This document shows positions 26,562 to 37,157 of a stretch of DNA of 64,000 nt, piece by piece (within the stretch, counting starts at the first letter, position 1; every line of letters starts with the position of its first letter). Under the pieces are notes generated by a model. That model was not told where the DNA came from and ran no database searches. It saw nothing but the letters and a program-made list of their open reading frames with translations. The position numbers were made by a program, and so were the translations under genes. The stretch lies in assembly GCF_030397665.1 (NCBI RefSeq), contig NZ_JAPUBT010000013.1:122400-186399 (forward strand), read 5' to 3'. The DNA is from Janthinobacterium sp. SUN073 (GTDB taxonomy: Bacteria > Pseudomonadota > Gammaproteobacteria > Burkholderiales > Burkholderiaceae_D).

Positions 26562-29500
26562 TTATAGCGTAGCCAAGCTAAATACGACACTCATCGGACT
26601 GCTGCCTGTGTGGCTCACGTAGCGTACCGCTCCATGATAAACGAAGGGCGCACCTTTGCCGTTGTGTAGCTTAGATTCACGCACAAACAGATGGATTGTG
26701 AGCCCTTTTTGCTCGTGCTCGATAATGTCCCGTCCTCTTTTATTGCTCGGTGTTGTGGAATTTTGGCTTTGCCAATGAAAGGTACGGTCATCGACCCAAT
26801 GATCGACGTACCGATGATCTGCGGCCTTGCCTTGCTTATTCAGCGTTACCAGCAACACCATTGCGTTCTTGCTGGCCAGCGTCACATGCCCGACATTCCA
26901 ATTGCCGATGCTATAGGTTTCGCCAAATAACGGCGCAATATCCTCGCGCTTGAATGCCTGTCCGACGGCCAAATCGAGCGGACTGACAATGGCTTTGAAA
27001 CGCGCCAAGGTGTGCATATCCTCGGTGGCATCCATGTCTGGATAGTCTGTATTCGTTGCCCGCAGCACATAGTCGCCGTCAGGTGTTTTGACGATATGGC
27101 GCAGCAAATACTGGAAGCCATCGCCAGACTCATCTTGACGCTCGATTGCCATCACCGAACCAGTAATCGAGCCCGCATTGGTGGGCGTAATATGTTCCAG
27201 TAGCAGGTAGTCGCCATCTTGAATCGGGTGTTTTCCACCGTTCATGGAATTGCCCGATGCTCGGGCTATAAAGTGTCGATGCGGATCGATATTTCCGTAG
27301 CTGGTAGGCAGATTGCGGTACTCCTCCGCATCCACAGTCCCGGTCTTAAAGTGGCCGCAAGCGATCTTTAAATTTGGGAAATATGGCAGTGCCGTCAGAT
27401 TGTTCGCCTTTTCGCTGCGAACAAACGGAATCACATTACTTGTTAAATCTGCTTGGATGCGACGGATTTCATAGGTGGCCAAGCGGTAGTCAATAATTTC
27501 TTGCACCATCAGTTCGAAGTTCTCCTGATGGCCGTCATGAAGCTTAAAGACGGCTTCAAATCGCCCATCTTTCATCCGGAAATCACTATTCTTACCAGTG
27601 CTATTGCCGCCTATCCAAGCGTTGATAGGATTGCTGGACCAGTAGCGCAGCCATGCTTCGCTTTGACCATTTCCTACGCGCAGTGACTGCGGAAGATCTG
27701 CCAGAAGCGCGCGTCGCCGTTGCAGCACTTGCCATGAGCGCTCAGCCAGTGCGGCTGCTGTTGGTGGCGTATGCCAACCATCCATTTCCTGTAATGCCTC
27801 AAGTAATACCATCTTGAAGCTCTTGTTCATCGAGGTTATTTCCAGTTCGCGCAAGAAACTGCGATGCTTGGCCGCGATGACTTGCTCGTTTGCGTCAAGG
27901 TCATCCATTGCCTGGACGAGGGCGTACCAATCACCGTACTCCTTGCGCATCGCTGGCATGCTGGCGCCAGCCCGGTAAAACTCGGCCAAGGTCGGGCGCC
28001 GGCCTAAGCTATCGCGCAAGGCGATGTACTCGTTTTTCGTTCCTTCGCTGTCCAACGACTTGAGAAATTCGATCAATTTCAAATCGTAGTTGACGAAGCA
28101 TCCCTCGGGTAGATCAAGCTGATTCGCCTCTGCCTTGCGTGCGAAATCCGCTAATTTTTTATAGCTGGCGTCGATCTCAAACAAGGCCACGGGTTTGTGC
28201 AGAAAGCTTTTGTGATTGCCGATAAAGTCCAAAATAACCAAGCGTTCCTTGCCTTCGCTTTTGCGCAAGCCTCGGCCCAATTGCTGGAGAAATAGGATTT
28301 TGGACTCGGTAGGGCGCAGCATCATGACCGTATCGATGGCCGGCAAATCCACGCCTTCGTTAAACAGATCAACAGAGAAGATCACTGCGAGCCGTCCGTC
28401 ACGCAGGCGCTCTAGCGCATCGGCACGACTCAGCGGCGAACCGGCATACACGGCAGCACAAGCGATACCCGCTTTGGAAAATTGGGTGGTCATAAATTCG
28501 GCATGCGTGACCGAGACACAAAATGCCAGCGTGCGTTGCTGCTTATGGCGCTGCCACTCCGTCAGCGCATGCTTAGCACGAGCCAGCGTCGCTAATTTAT
28601 TGCTCAGTTGCTCAAGAACGAAGCGCCCGCTGCGCCAAGGTATCTCGGTGTAATCGACGGAACTGTCGAAGATGCCATAATAGTGAAACGGTACCAAGAG
28701 CTTGGCTTGGATACCGGCAAATAGCCCCCGCGTGAACACCAGATTGTCATCGCATAGCGACAAGATATCGGACTGGTCTGAACGATCCGGCGTCGCCGTT
28801 AAACCCAGCAGAAAACGTGGTGAGAAATAGGCCAGTAAGCGTCGATAGGTGGGAGCGGCCGCATGATGGAATTCGTCAACGACGATATAGTCGAAATGCT
28901 CTGGCGAGTATCGCTCCAAATGGGCTTCTTTCCCCAACGTTTGGATCGAAGCGCATAAGATATCGGCCTCGCTGTCTCTGGTTTGACCAGCGTAAAAGCC
29001 GACGCGTGCATCGGGTCGAATGCGTAGGAAGGTTTCGGCGGCTTGATTCAAAATCTCCTCCCTGTGAGCGACAAACAACACCCGTCGCGCTCCGAGCTGT
29101 TTGGCATCGAAGGCGGCAAGCCATGTTTTTCCAAGGCCGGTTGCCAGCACGACTAAACCGCGTCGAAACCCTTCATCGCGTGTCGCTCTCAGAGCAAACA
29201 AGGCTTCAATTTGGACGGTAGTTGGAACGGGGGGCGCATCTTGTTCCAGGCTGCCTGGAGCTACAGCCATCGGCAAGGGAACGCGGCGGGCATCATACTG
29301 TGCGATCCACTCATCCGTTAGGGGGACGCAGCGAGGATGAACGAACAACTCTTCGAATCTGGAGCGTGCTTCAAGATAGCCATTGTCGCCCGGATAATCA
29401 ATGCGATAGTTCCATTCCAAGCCATTCGTTAGCGCTTGCCTGCTGATATTGCTGGAACCAATAAATGCCGTGCCGCTTAGAACACTCTGGTCATTGAGTT

Positions 29501-30419
29501 GAGCGAACAGATAGGCTTTGAGGTGAAAACTGCTGCCAGCCGATTGGTACACTTTGACCTGCGCCCCCTGGGCCTGCAGCAGCATCAACAAGCGCAAGGC
29601 CTCGGTATCTGTCACATCTAAATAGTCGCTCGTCAGTACCCGTACGCGCGCCGGCTGGCGATTCAATTCCTTGTCACCTTTGAGTGCGCTTTGCAGGTCT
29701 GGCAGCAGCAAGCGCAGTCCTGTTGTCTTAACGAAAGCAACAGCTAAATCGACCTCGGATGCTTGATTAATGGAACTGCTCAGGTGCGGCAAAAACGGAT
29801 CACTGCCACCCGTAATCAGATGATTTTGTGATGCGACTGCACGGCGCACGAGCGCGTTTAGCCATTGCTCTGTACGGCCTGGACGTTGGTCTATTGACTG
29901 CCAGCAAGCCATGGTGTCCACCTCGGGCAAGGCGGTAAACCATGTACGCAACTGCTGCTCTTCGAGATCAGTAAAGTGACGCCCATCTTGAACACGTTCT
30001 CCCGTGCCTATTTTAAAACTGAGATAAAACACACCGCCGGGTTTCAGTGCATTCCACAGACAGGCAAGCGCAGCTGGCAATTCTGCTTTTTCAACATGCA
30101 GCAAGCTGGCGCAGGCCCAAATGCCGTCATAGCACGCTTGCTCTTTGACATCGATAAAACTACGCACCTGAACCTGAATGCCAGTGTGTTCTTCTGCTAA
30201 ACGCGCAAGCTCATGTGAGGCATCGAAAGCGGTAACGCGATAGCCTCTGTCCAAAAATACCTTGCTATCTCGCCCCGAGCCACAACCGGCATCCAAAACG
30301 TTTCCACCAGCGCTCACCGCAGACAAAAATCGGTCATGTAATACCGACATATCGACGCTAATCGTATTAGTAAAGAAAGTCGTCGCGTTTTGATTGTAGT
30401 AGTTCAGGGTAGATGTCAT
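26562..30419 (-). CDS. Methyltransferase-PLD nuclease-SF2 helicase-DUF3427/S24 fusion protein
   Basis: A 1285-residue single polypeptide, probably an antiviral or DNA-processing enzyme (inference). Residues 1-200: class I SAM methyltransferase, motif I VLDAGCGSGRD (41-51), then TAFDAS and ALKPGGVFYLSFK; no N/DPPY motif, so a DNA-methylase role is not shown. 215-370: PLD-like domain with FHLKAYLF (His299, Lys301) and FIGSSNIS. 400-760: SF2 helicase with LATGLGKTW (426-432), DEFHH (515-519), LTATPDR (540-546), FNEGVDLPAIDT and QQLGRGLRK. 775-1285: DUF3427-like tail with an S24/LexA-like segment (ASGNSMNGG, Ser1058; IQDGDYLLLE) in which the expected Lys seems to be Arg1107. Starts at the ATG at 30419, 20 bases beyond the gyrB terminator's T-run, without a clear ribosome site. 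Codon use looks more A+T-rich than in gyrB. Confidence 0.88.
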   Translation of the reverse strand: MTSTLNYYNQNATTFFTNTISVDMSVLHDRFLSAVSAGGNVLDAGCGSGRDSKVFLDRGYRVTAFDASHELARLAEEHTGIQVQVRSFIDVKEQACYDGIWACASLLHVEKAELPAALACLWNALKPGGVFYLSFKIGTGERVQDGRHFTDLEEQQLRTWFTALPEVDTMACWQSIDQRPGRTEQWLNALVRRAVASQNHLITGGSDPFLPHLSSSINQASEVDLAVAFVKTTGLRLLLPDLQSALKGDKELNRQPARVRVLTSDYLDVTDTEALRLLMLLQAQGAQVKVYQSAGSSFHLKAYLFAQLNDQSVLSGTAFIGSSNISRQALTNGLEWNYRIDYPGDNGYLEARSRFEELFVHPRCVPLTDEWIAQYDARRVPLPMAVAPGSLEQDAPPVPTTVQIEALFALRATRDEGFRRGLVVLATGLGKTWLAAFDAKQLGARRVLFVAHREEILNQAAETFLRIRPDARVGFYAGQTRDSEADILCASIQTLGKEAHLERYSPEHFDYIVVDEFHHAAAPTYRRLLAYFSPRFLLGLTATPDRSDQSDILSLCDDNLVFTRGLFAGIQAKLLVPFHYYGIFDSSVDYTEIPWRSGRFVLEQLSNKLATLARAKHALTEWQRHKQQRTLAFCVSVTHAEFMTTQFSKAGIACAAVYAGSPLSRADALERLRDGRLAVIFSVDLFNEGVDLPAIDTVMMLRPTESKILFLQQLGRGLRKSEGKERLVILDFIGNHKSFLHKPVALFEIDASYKKLADFARKAEANQLDLPEGCFVNYDLKLIEFLKSLDSEGTKNEYIALRDSLGRRPTLAEFYRAGASMPAMRKEYGDWYALVQAMDDLDANEQVIAAKHRSFLRELEITSMNKSFKMVLLEALQEMDGWHTPPTAAALAERSWQVLQRRRALLADLPQSLRVGNGQSEAWLRYWSSNPINAWIGGNSTGKNSDFRMKDGRFEAVFKLHDGHQENFELMVQEIIDYRLATYEIRRIQADLTSNVIPFVRSEKANNLTALPYFPNLKIACGHFKTGTVDAEEYRNLPTSYGNIDPHRHFIARASGNSMNGGKHPIQDGDYLLLEHITPTNAGSITGSVMAIERQDESGDGFQYLLRHIVKTPDGDYVLRATNTDYPDMDATEDMHTLARFKAIVSPLDLAVGQAFKREDIAPLFGETYSIGNWNVGHVTLASKNAMVLLVTLNKQGKAADHRYVDHWVDDRTFHWQSQNSTTPSNKRGRDIIEHEQKGLTIHLFVRESKLHNGKGAPFVYHGAVRYVSHTGSSPMSVVFSLATL

Positions 30420-30438
30420 GGTGCTGTTCAATCTGATC

Positions 30439-30465
30439 AAAAAAAAGGCGACACATTGTGTCGCC
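30439..30465 (-). terminator. gyrB intrinsic terminator
   Basis: Read leftward, a GGCGACACA/TGTGTCGCC inverted repeat (30447-30465) is followed by eight T (complement of 30439-30446). It begins 22 bases after the gyrB stop and ends just before the fusion-helicase start codon at 30419. Confidence 0.92.
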
Positions 30466-30486
30466 CTCCTCTATCAACAATACCGA

Positions 30487-33000
<2,514 letters not shown>

Positions 33001-33015
33001 TTAACTATTGCGGTA

Positions 33016-33042
33016 GGGGTCAGACCCTCTGGGTCTGACCCC
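33016..33042. repeat. GGGGTCAGACCC palindromic (REP-like) element, copy 1
   Basis: A perfect 12-bp inverted repeat, GGGGTCAGACCC / GGGTCTGACCCC, with a 3-base loop (TCT). It is nearly identical to the copies at 33098 and 38941. No T-run follows on either strand, so it is not a standard terminator. Confidence 0.9.
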
Positions 33043-33051
33043 AGCTTCTCA

Positions 33052-33086
33052 TTGGGGTTTGGGTTGCGTGATTGCTTTAACCCCAA
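33052..33086. repeat. Inner inverted repeat between two REP-like palindromes
   Basis: TTGGGGTT (33052-33059) pairs with AACCCCAA (33079-33086) across a 19-base loop. With the palindromes on either side it makes a compact REP-spacer-REP unit in the dnaN-gyrB gap. Confidence 0.6.
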
Positions 33087-33097
33087 CAGCAACTGCC

Positions 33098-33124
33098 GGG
33101 GTCGGACCCAAAGGGTCCGACCCC
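33098..33124. repeat. GGGGTCGGACCC palindromic (REP-like) element, copy 2
   Basis: A perfect 12-bp inverted repeat, GGGGTCGGACCC / GGGTCCGACCCC, with loop AAA. It differs from copy 1 by a compensated base pair (A-T to G-C), so the stem is conserved. Seven T follow on the plus strand, but no plus-strand gene lies upstream. On the minus strand it follows the dnaN stop by six bases. Confidence 0.9.
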
Positions 33125-33129
33125 TTTTT

Positions 33130-34236
33130 TTATATGCGCATCGGCATGACAACGTACTTGAAGTCCGCATTGTCCGGGATGGAGATGAGTGCGGACGAGT
33201 TCGAATCACCGAGCGCGATGTTGACGTATTCGCATTTCAGGTTGTTCAGCACGTCCAGCAGATACGTCACGTTGAAGCCGATGTCGACGGAATCGCCGCC
33301 GTAGTCGATTTCCAGCTCTTCGACGGCTTCTTCCTGGTCCGCATTGGTCGAGCTGATCTTCATGCTGCCCGGGGTGATGATGCAGCGCACGCCCTTGAAC
33401 TTGTCGCTGGTCATGATGGCGGCGCGTTGCAGCGAGCGCAGCAGTTCATCGCGGCCGATGGTGAAGTCGTTTTTGTAGCCTTTTGGAATCACGCGCGTGT
33501 AGTCGGGGAACTTGCCTTCCACCAGCTTCGAGATCAGCTCGATGTCGGCAAAGGTCAGTTTCACCTGGTTGGCGGCGATGTCCAGCTGCACCGGTTCATC
33601 GTTCTCTTCCAGCAGGCGCTGCAGTTCGATGATGGTCTTGCGCGGAATAATCACTTCCTGGCGCGCAAACGTCTGCTCGGTGGCGACCTGGCAAAACGCC
33701 AGGCGGTGGCCATCGGTGGCCACGGCGATGACATTATTGCCATCTAGAACCAGCAGCAAGCCGTTCAGGTAGTAGCGGATGTCTTGCTGCGCCATCGAGA
33801 AATGCACCATATTGAACAGGTGCTTCAGCGTCTTTTGCGGCAGGGTGACGGACGCGTTGTAGCTTTCCGCCTGTTGCACGGTAGGAAACTCTTCCGCCGC
33901 CAGGGTTTGCAGGGCGAAGCGCGACTTGCCCGTTTGCACGGTCAGGCGCTTGTTCAGCAGGGTCATCGTGACGTCGCCCGATTCGGGCAGGGCGCGCAAA
34001 ATGTCCAGCAGCTTGCGCGCGGCCACGGTGGTGCCGGTCACGTCCGCACCGGAACCGATTTCCGCGTGCGTGGTGATCTGCACTTCGGTGTCGGTCGACA
34101 GGAAGGAGACATTTTCACCGTCTTTGCGGATGAGGATATTGGCCAGAATCGGCATAGTGTGCCGACGCTCGACAATACCGCTCACGATCTGCAGTGGCCG
34201 GAGAAGGGTATCTCGGGTGGTTTTGACCAATTGCAT
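33130..34236 (-). CDS. dnaN: DNA polymerase III sliding clamp (beta subunit)
   Basis: A 368-residue clamp. The start at 34236 (MQLVKTTRDTLLRPLQIVSG) has GAGGA nine bases upstream; an ATG four codons earlier is ignored. The family patterns RRHTMPILANILI, EFPTVQQAESYN, VATDGHRLAF, IIPRKTIIELQRLL, KFPDYTRVIPKGY and the C-terminal VVMPMRI (hydrophobic cleft and C-tail) are all present, and the length is normal. It encircles DNA as a dimer and tethers polymerase III and other factors. It lies 149 bases downstream of dnaA on the same strand, probably in one operon with it. Confidence 0.99.
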   Translation of the reverse strand: MQLVKTTRDTLLRPLQIVSGIVERRHTMPILANILIRKDGENVSFLSTDTEVQITTHAEIGSGADVTGTTVAARKLLDILRALPESGDVTMTLLNKRLTVQTGKSRFALQTLAAEEFPTVQQAESYNASVTLPQKTLKHLFNMVHFSMAQQDIRYYLNGLLLVLDGNNVIAVATDGHRLAFCQVATEQTFARQEVIIPRKTIIELQRLLEENDEPVQLDIAANQVKLTFADIELISKLVEGKFPDYTRVIPKGYKNDFTIGRDELLRSLQRAAIMTSDKFKGVRCIITPGSMKISSTNADQEEAVEELEIDYGGDSVDIGFNVTYLLDVLNNLKCEYVNIALGDSNSSALISIPDNADFKYVVMPMRI

Positions 34237-34385
34237 ATTTATCCTCAATGTATAGGTTGAACAGTACGATGTTTAACGTATTAATTTAACAATTGTTGCC
34301 ATAGGGAGCCCCGACAGACCGGCTGCGGTGCCCTCCCAGATGATAAGGGTAAAGCACGTTTTGAGCCAGTCTTGCCAAATGGTGC

Positions 34386-35780
34386 TTAGCCCTTCAACGT
34401 TTGCTCCAGCACATGCAATTCGTGGTTGCATTCCGGGTTCTTGGTGCGGTCCAGCGCGATCTTGCGCACGGCATGCAGCACCGTGGTGTGGTCGCGGCCG
34501 CCGAACAGCTCGCCGATTTCCGGCAGGCTCTTCTGTGTCAATTCCTTGGCCAGGTACATGGCGATCTGGCGCGGCCGGGCGATATTCGCGGGCCGGCGCT
34601 TCGAATACATGTCGGCCACCTTGATATTGAAGAAGTCGGCCACCGTTTTCTGAATGTTTTCCACGGAAATCTGGCGGTTCTGCACCGACAGCAAGTCCTT
34701 CAGGGCTTCCTTGACGATATCGATCGTGATGTCCTTGCCATGGAAACGCGAGTACGCCAGAATTTTGCGCAGCGCGCCTTCGAGCTCGCGCACGTTCGAG
34801 CGCAAGTGCTTGGCGACAAAGAAGGCCACGTCGTCGGAGAAGGTCACGCCTTCCTGCTTGGCTTTTTTCAGCAGAATCGCCACGCGCATTTCCAGTTCCG
34901 GCGGTTCGATGGCCACCGTCAGGCCCGAGTCGAAGCGCGAAATCAGGCGGTCGTCCATGCCCGTGATTTCCTTCGGATAGGTATCCGAGGTGATGATGAT
35001 CTGTTTCTTTGCAGCAATTAATGCCTCGAACGCATAGAAAAACTCTTCCTGCGTGCGGCTCTTGCCGCCAAAGAACTGGATATCATCGATCAGCAGCATG
35101 TCGAGCGAGTGATAGTAATGCTTGAAGTCGTCGAAACCCTTGCGCTGGTAAGCGGTCACTACGTCGCGAACATACTGTTCTGCGTGGATGTAGCGGATCT
35201 TCGCGCCCGGATTGTCGGCCATCACCTGGTTGCCGATGGCGTGGATCAAGTGGGTTTTACCCAGGCCGACGCCGCCGTAGAAGAACAGCGGGTTATATGA
35301 CACGCCCGGATTGTTCGCCACCTGGATGGCGGCGGCGCGCGCCAGCTGGTTGGCCTTACCCGTCACGAAGCTGTCGAAAGTCAGGTCGGTGTTGATGCGG
35401 CTCTGCTCGCGGCGCGGCGCCGCGCCGATGCTCAGTTCCGGCACGCTGGGCTGCGGCTCCGCGGCGCGCGCGCTGGGCGCGCCGCCATTCGGATCGCTGG
35501 CCGGGGTGCTGGCGGTGACGGGCTTCTTCGGCAGGGCCAGGCGCGGGTCGAGCACGAACTGCACTTCCGTGGGCGCTTCGAAGTACTGTATGGCCAGGGC
35601 AGTGATGCGGCTGGCGAACTGGGTCTTGACCCAATCGAGCTTGAAGCGATTGGGCGCAGCAATGCGCAGCTTGCCCTCTTCGTAATCGAGAGGGATAAGC
35701 GGTTTGATCCACGCACTGAATTGTTGCGGTGTCAGCTCCAGTTCCAACTGCGCGGAACAGGCCTGCCAGAAATTATCCAT
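34386..35780 (-). CDS. dnaA: Chromosomal replication initiator protein DnaA
   Basis: A 464-residue initiator with all four domains. Domain I starts [20 protein letters not shown] and ends near 85. A Pro/Ala-rich domain II linker spans about 90-130. The AAA+ domain III has [18 protein letters not shown] (Walker A), [13 protein letters not shown] (Walker B) and [10 protein letters not shown]. Domain IV has the DnaA signature [19 protein letters not shown], which contacts the DnaA box. It reads away from oriC. Its own 5' region contains DnaA boxes, so autoregulation is expected. Confidence 0.99.
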   Translation of the reverse strand: MDNFWQACSAQLELELTPQQFSAWIKPLIPLDYEEGKLRIAAPNRFKLDWVKTQFASRITALAIQYFEAPTEVQFVLDPRLALPKKPVTASTPASDPNGGAPSARAAEPQPSVPELSIGAAPRREQSRINTDLTFDSFVTGKANQLARAAAIQVANNPGVSYNPLFFYGGVGLGKTHLIHAIGNQVMADNPGAKIRYIHAEQYVRDVVTAYQRKGFDDFKHYYHSLDMLLIDDIQFFGGKSRTQEEFFYAFEALIAAKKQIIITSDTYPKEITGMDDRLISRFDSGLTVAIEPPELEMRVAILLKKAKQEGVTFSDDVAFFVAKHLRSNVRELEGALRKILAYSRFHGKDITIDIVKEALKDLLSVQNRQISVENIQKTVADFFNIKVADMYSKRRPANIARPRQIAMYLAKELTQKSLPEIGELFGGRDHTTVLHAVRKIALDRTKNPECNHELHVLEQTLKG

Positions 35781-35905
35781 GTATGTCTATGTGAAAAGGT
35801 GTGGGAGGGCGTATCGATTCTGCCCTGCGTTCACCGTGTTGCAAGGCCGGCGTCGCGCGAGGGCTCGCCACACGTAACGCGCTATTCTACTCCCGACTGC
35901 CAAAG

Positions 35906-35914
35906 TTATCCACA
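35906..35914 (+). promoter_or_regulatory. DnaA box (TTATCCACA)
   Basis: A perfect match to the TTATnCACA consensus, 126 bases upstream of the dnaA start codon. It may serve both origin function and dnaA autoregulation. Confidence 0.9.
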
Positions 35915-35953
35915 GGCACAGCTGTTATTTTTCTGTGGCGGGGTGGGGCGCCG

Positions 35954-35962
35954 TGTGTATAA
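35954..35962 (-). promoter_or_regulatory. DnaA box (TTATACACA on the minus strand)
   Basis: The plus strand reads TGTGTATAA, a perfect match to the TTATnCACA consensus in the opposite orientation to the box 40 bases away. Two partial boxes follow at 35971 and 35982. Confidence 0.88.
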
Positions 35963-36293
35963 GAGGCGACTTATCCCCCGGTTATCCCGATGCAGGCCGT
36001 GCTGGCGCGGCCTGTGGCGGGGGCTTGCCGGCGGATGGGGGCCGGCGCGAAAATTTCCGGGCGATCACGGCAATCCTTGACAAGAGGGGGGCATATGCTG
36101 AATAATTCAGGGTTCCCCGCCCGTATTCCGTGTTTATTCATTTGGAACGACAATATGGACTAAGCGTGGATTAAGCGGGCGATGAGATTGGCCAGCTTGT
36201 GCCTTGGCATAAGTGCGCGATTGTCATTGGCACCAAAAACTGACGGGACGTCAGACCCGATTTTGCATTTTTTTTGTTTTTAGCGAGACCAAC

Positions 36294-36428
36294 ATGAAAC
36301 GTACTTACCAACCTTCCGTCGTTCGCCGCAAGCGTACGCACGGCTTCCGCGCTCGTATGGCTACCCGTGGTGGCCGTGATGTGCTCAACGCACGTCGCGC
36401 AAAGGGCCGCAAACGTCTGGCCGTATAG
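36294..36428 (+). CDS. rpmH: 50S ribosomal protein L34
   Basis: A 44-residue, very basic protein, [18 protein letters not shown] through GRKRLAV, the full canonical L34 sequence. The start at 36294 is fixed by family length; the site before it (AGCGAGACC) is weak. It is the first gene of the rpmH-rnpA-yidD-yidC cluster leading away from oriC. Confidence 0.99.
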   Translation: MKRTYQPSVVRRKRTHGFRARMATRGGRDVLNARRAKGRKRLAV

Positions 36429-36430
36429 GC

Positions 36431-36889
36431 TTGTCGTTGACAGCTGATCGCGTGGCTAGCTGTACTCCAGTCGGCAATCAACGCGAAGGTTCACACGACT
36501 TCGCGCGCGTTCGGCGTATCGTTAAAACGGATGAATTTTCATCCGTTTTTCGTTTGCGCCCTTCGCAAAAAACAGCGCATTTTGTGCTGTACACCCGACA
36601 CAATCAATTGCCGCATGCGCGGCTGGGCGTCGTTGTGGCGAAGCGTTTCGCGCCACGCGCGGCGACCCGCAACACGATCAAGCGCGTCACGCGCGAGCTG
36701 TTTCGCAACAGCGCGATGCCGCCGGTCGACTGCGTGGTGCGTTTATCGCGCGCCGTCAACAGCAAGGATGGCCCGGCCACCACGACCCAGCTCAAAGCCG
36801 AGCTGCGTGAAGAATTGGGCCACCTGTTCGCGGCGCAAATCGCCGCCCAGGCCCGCTCTGTTGCTGCGCCACCACCGTCCGCGCCATGA
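36431..36889 (+). CDS. rnpA: Ribonuclease P protein component
   Basis: Up to 152 residues. It assists the RNase P RNA in maturing tRNA 5' ends. The RNR signature is present in [20 protein letters not shown], and [13 protein letters not shown] begins the conserved core. The start is uncertain: no ATG precedes the core in frame, so a TTG at 36431 (2 bases after the rpmH stop) or the GTG at 36452 must be used. An extended Ala/Pro-rich C-terminus follows the core. It overlaps yidD by ATGA. Confidence 0.93.
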   Translation: MSLTADRVASCTPVGNQREGSHDFARVRRIVKTDEFSSVFRLRPSQKTAHFVLYTRHNQLPHARLGVVVAKRFAPRAATRNTIKRVTRELFRNSAMPPVDCVVRLSRAVNSKDGPATTTQLKAELREELGHLFAAQIAAQARSVAAPPPSAP

Positions 36890-37146
36890 AAACCCTGCTG
36901 CTGTTCCTGCTGCGCGCTTATCAGTTGCTGATCAGCCCCATGCTGGGACAGAATTGCCGTTTCTATCCGAGTTGTTCGCATTACGCGATGGAAGCGCTGC
37001 GCGTGCACGGTACTGCCAAGGGCAGCCTGCTGGCTGCCAAGCGGCTGTGCCGTTGCCACCCCTGGAATGAAGGGGGCGTCGACCCGGTGCCGCCGGCCGA
37101 TTGCAAACAATCTTCAACGACCGCTTGCGGTTGCAACCACTCCTGA
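36886..37146 (+). CDS. yidD: Membrane protein insertion efficiency factor YidD
   Basis: An 86-residue protein with an amphipathic N-terminus ([18 protein letters not shown]) and the family core [20 protein letters not shown] and [17 protein letters not shown]. It aids YidC-dependent insertion. Four cysteines in the core plus a CGC near the C-terminus are typical of the family. It starts inside the rnpA stop (ATGA) and ends 11 bases before yidC. Confidence 0.97.
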   Translation: MKTLLLFLLRAYQLLISPMLGQNCRFYPSCSHYAMEALRVHGTAKGSLLAAKRLCRCHPWNEGGVDPVPPADCKQSSTTACGCNHS

Positions 37147-37157
37147 CAAATACCCTA

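Larger units (their letters stand above)
35781..36293. other. oriC: Probable chromosomal origin of replication (oriC) between dnaA and rpmH
   Basis: A 513-base non-coding gap at the point where gene direction flips (dnaA-dnaN-gyrB leftward, rpmH-rnpA-yidD-yidC rightward), the classic origin setting. It holds two good DnaA boxes (35906-35914 and 35954-35962, opposite strands) and two weaker TTATCCC sites (35971-35979, 35982-35990). A+T-richer stretches at 36095-36150 and 36262-36281 could serve as unwinding and promoter regions. The dnaA-dnaN gap has no comparable boxes, so I place the origin here. Confidence 0.85.

Noticed and set aside
26562..30419. Classical type I or III restriction-modification enzyme
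   Set aside because: No amino-DNA methylase catalytic motif (N/D/S-P-P-Y/F) and no specificity subunit nearby, so I do not call it an R-M system.
33098..33131. Plus-strand intrinsic terminator (palindrome followed by T7)
   Set aside because: No plus-strand gene lies upstream, and the same stem occurs twice more without a T-run, so it is better explained as a repeat element.
36248..36260. Fourth copy of the GGGGTCAGACCC palindrome upstream of rpmH
   Set aside because: Only a half-site (TCAGACCC) is present without its inverted partner.
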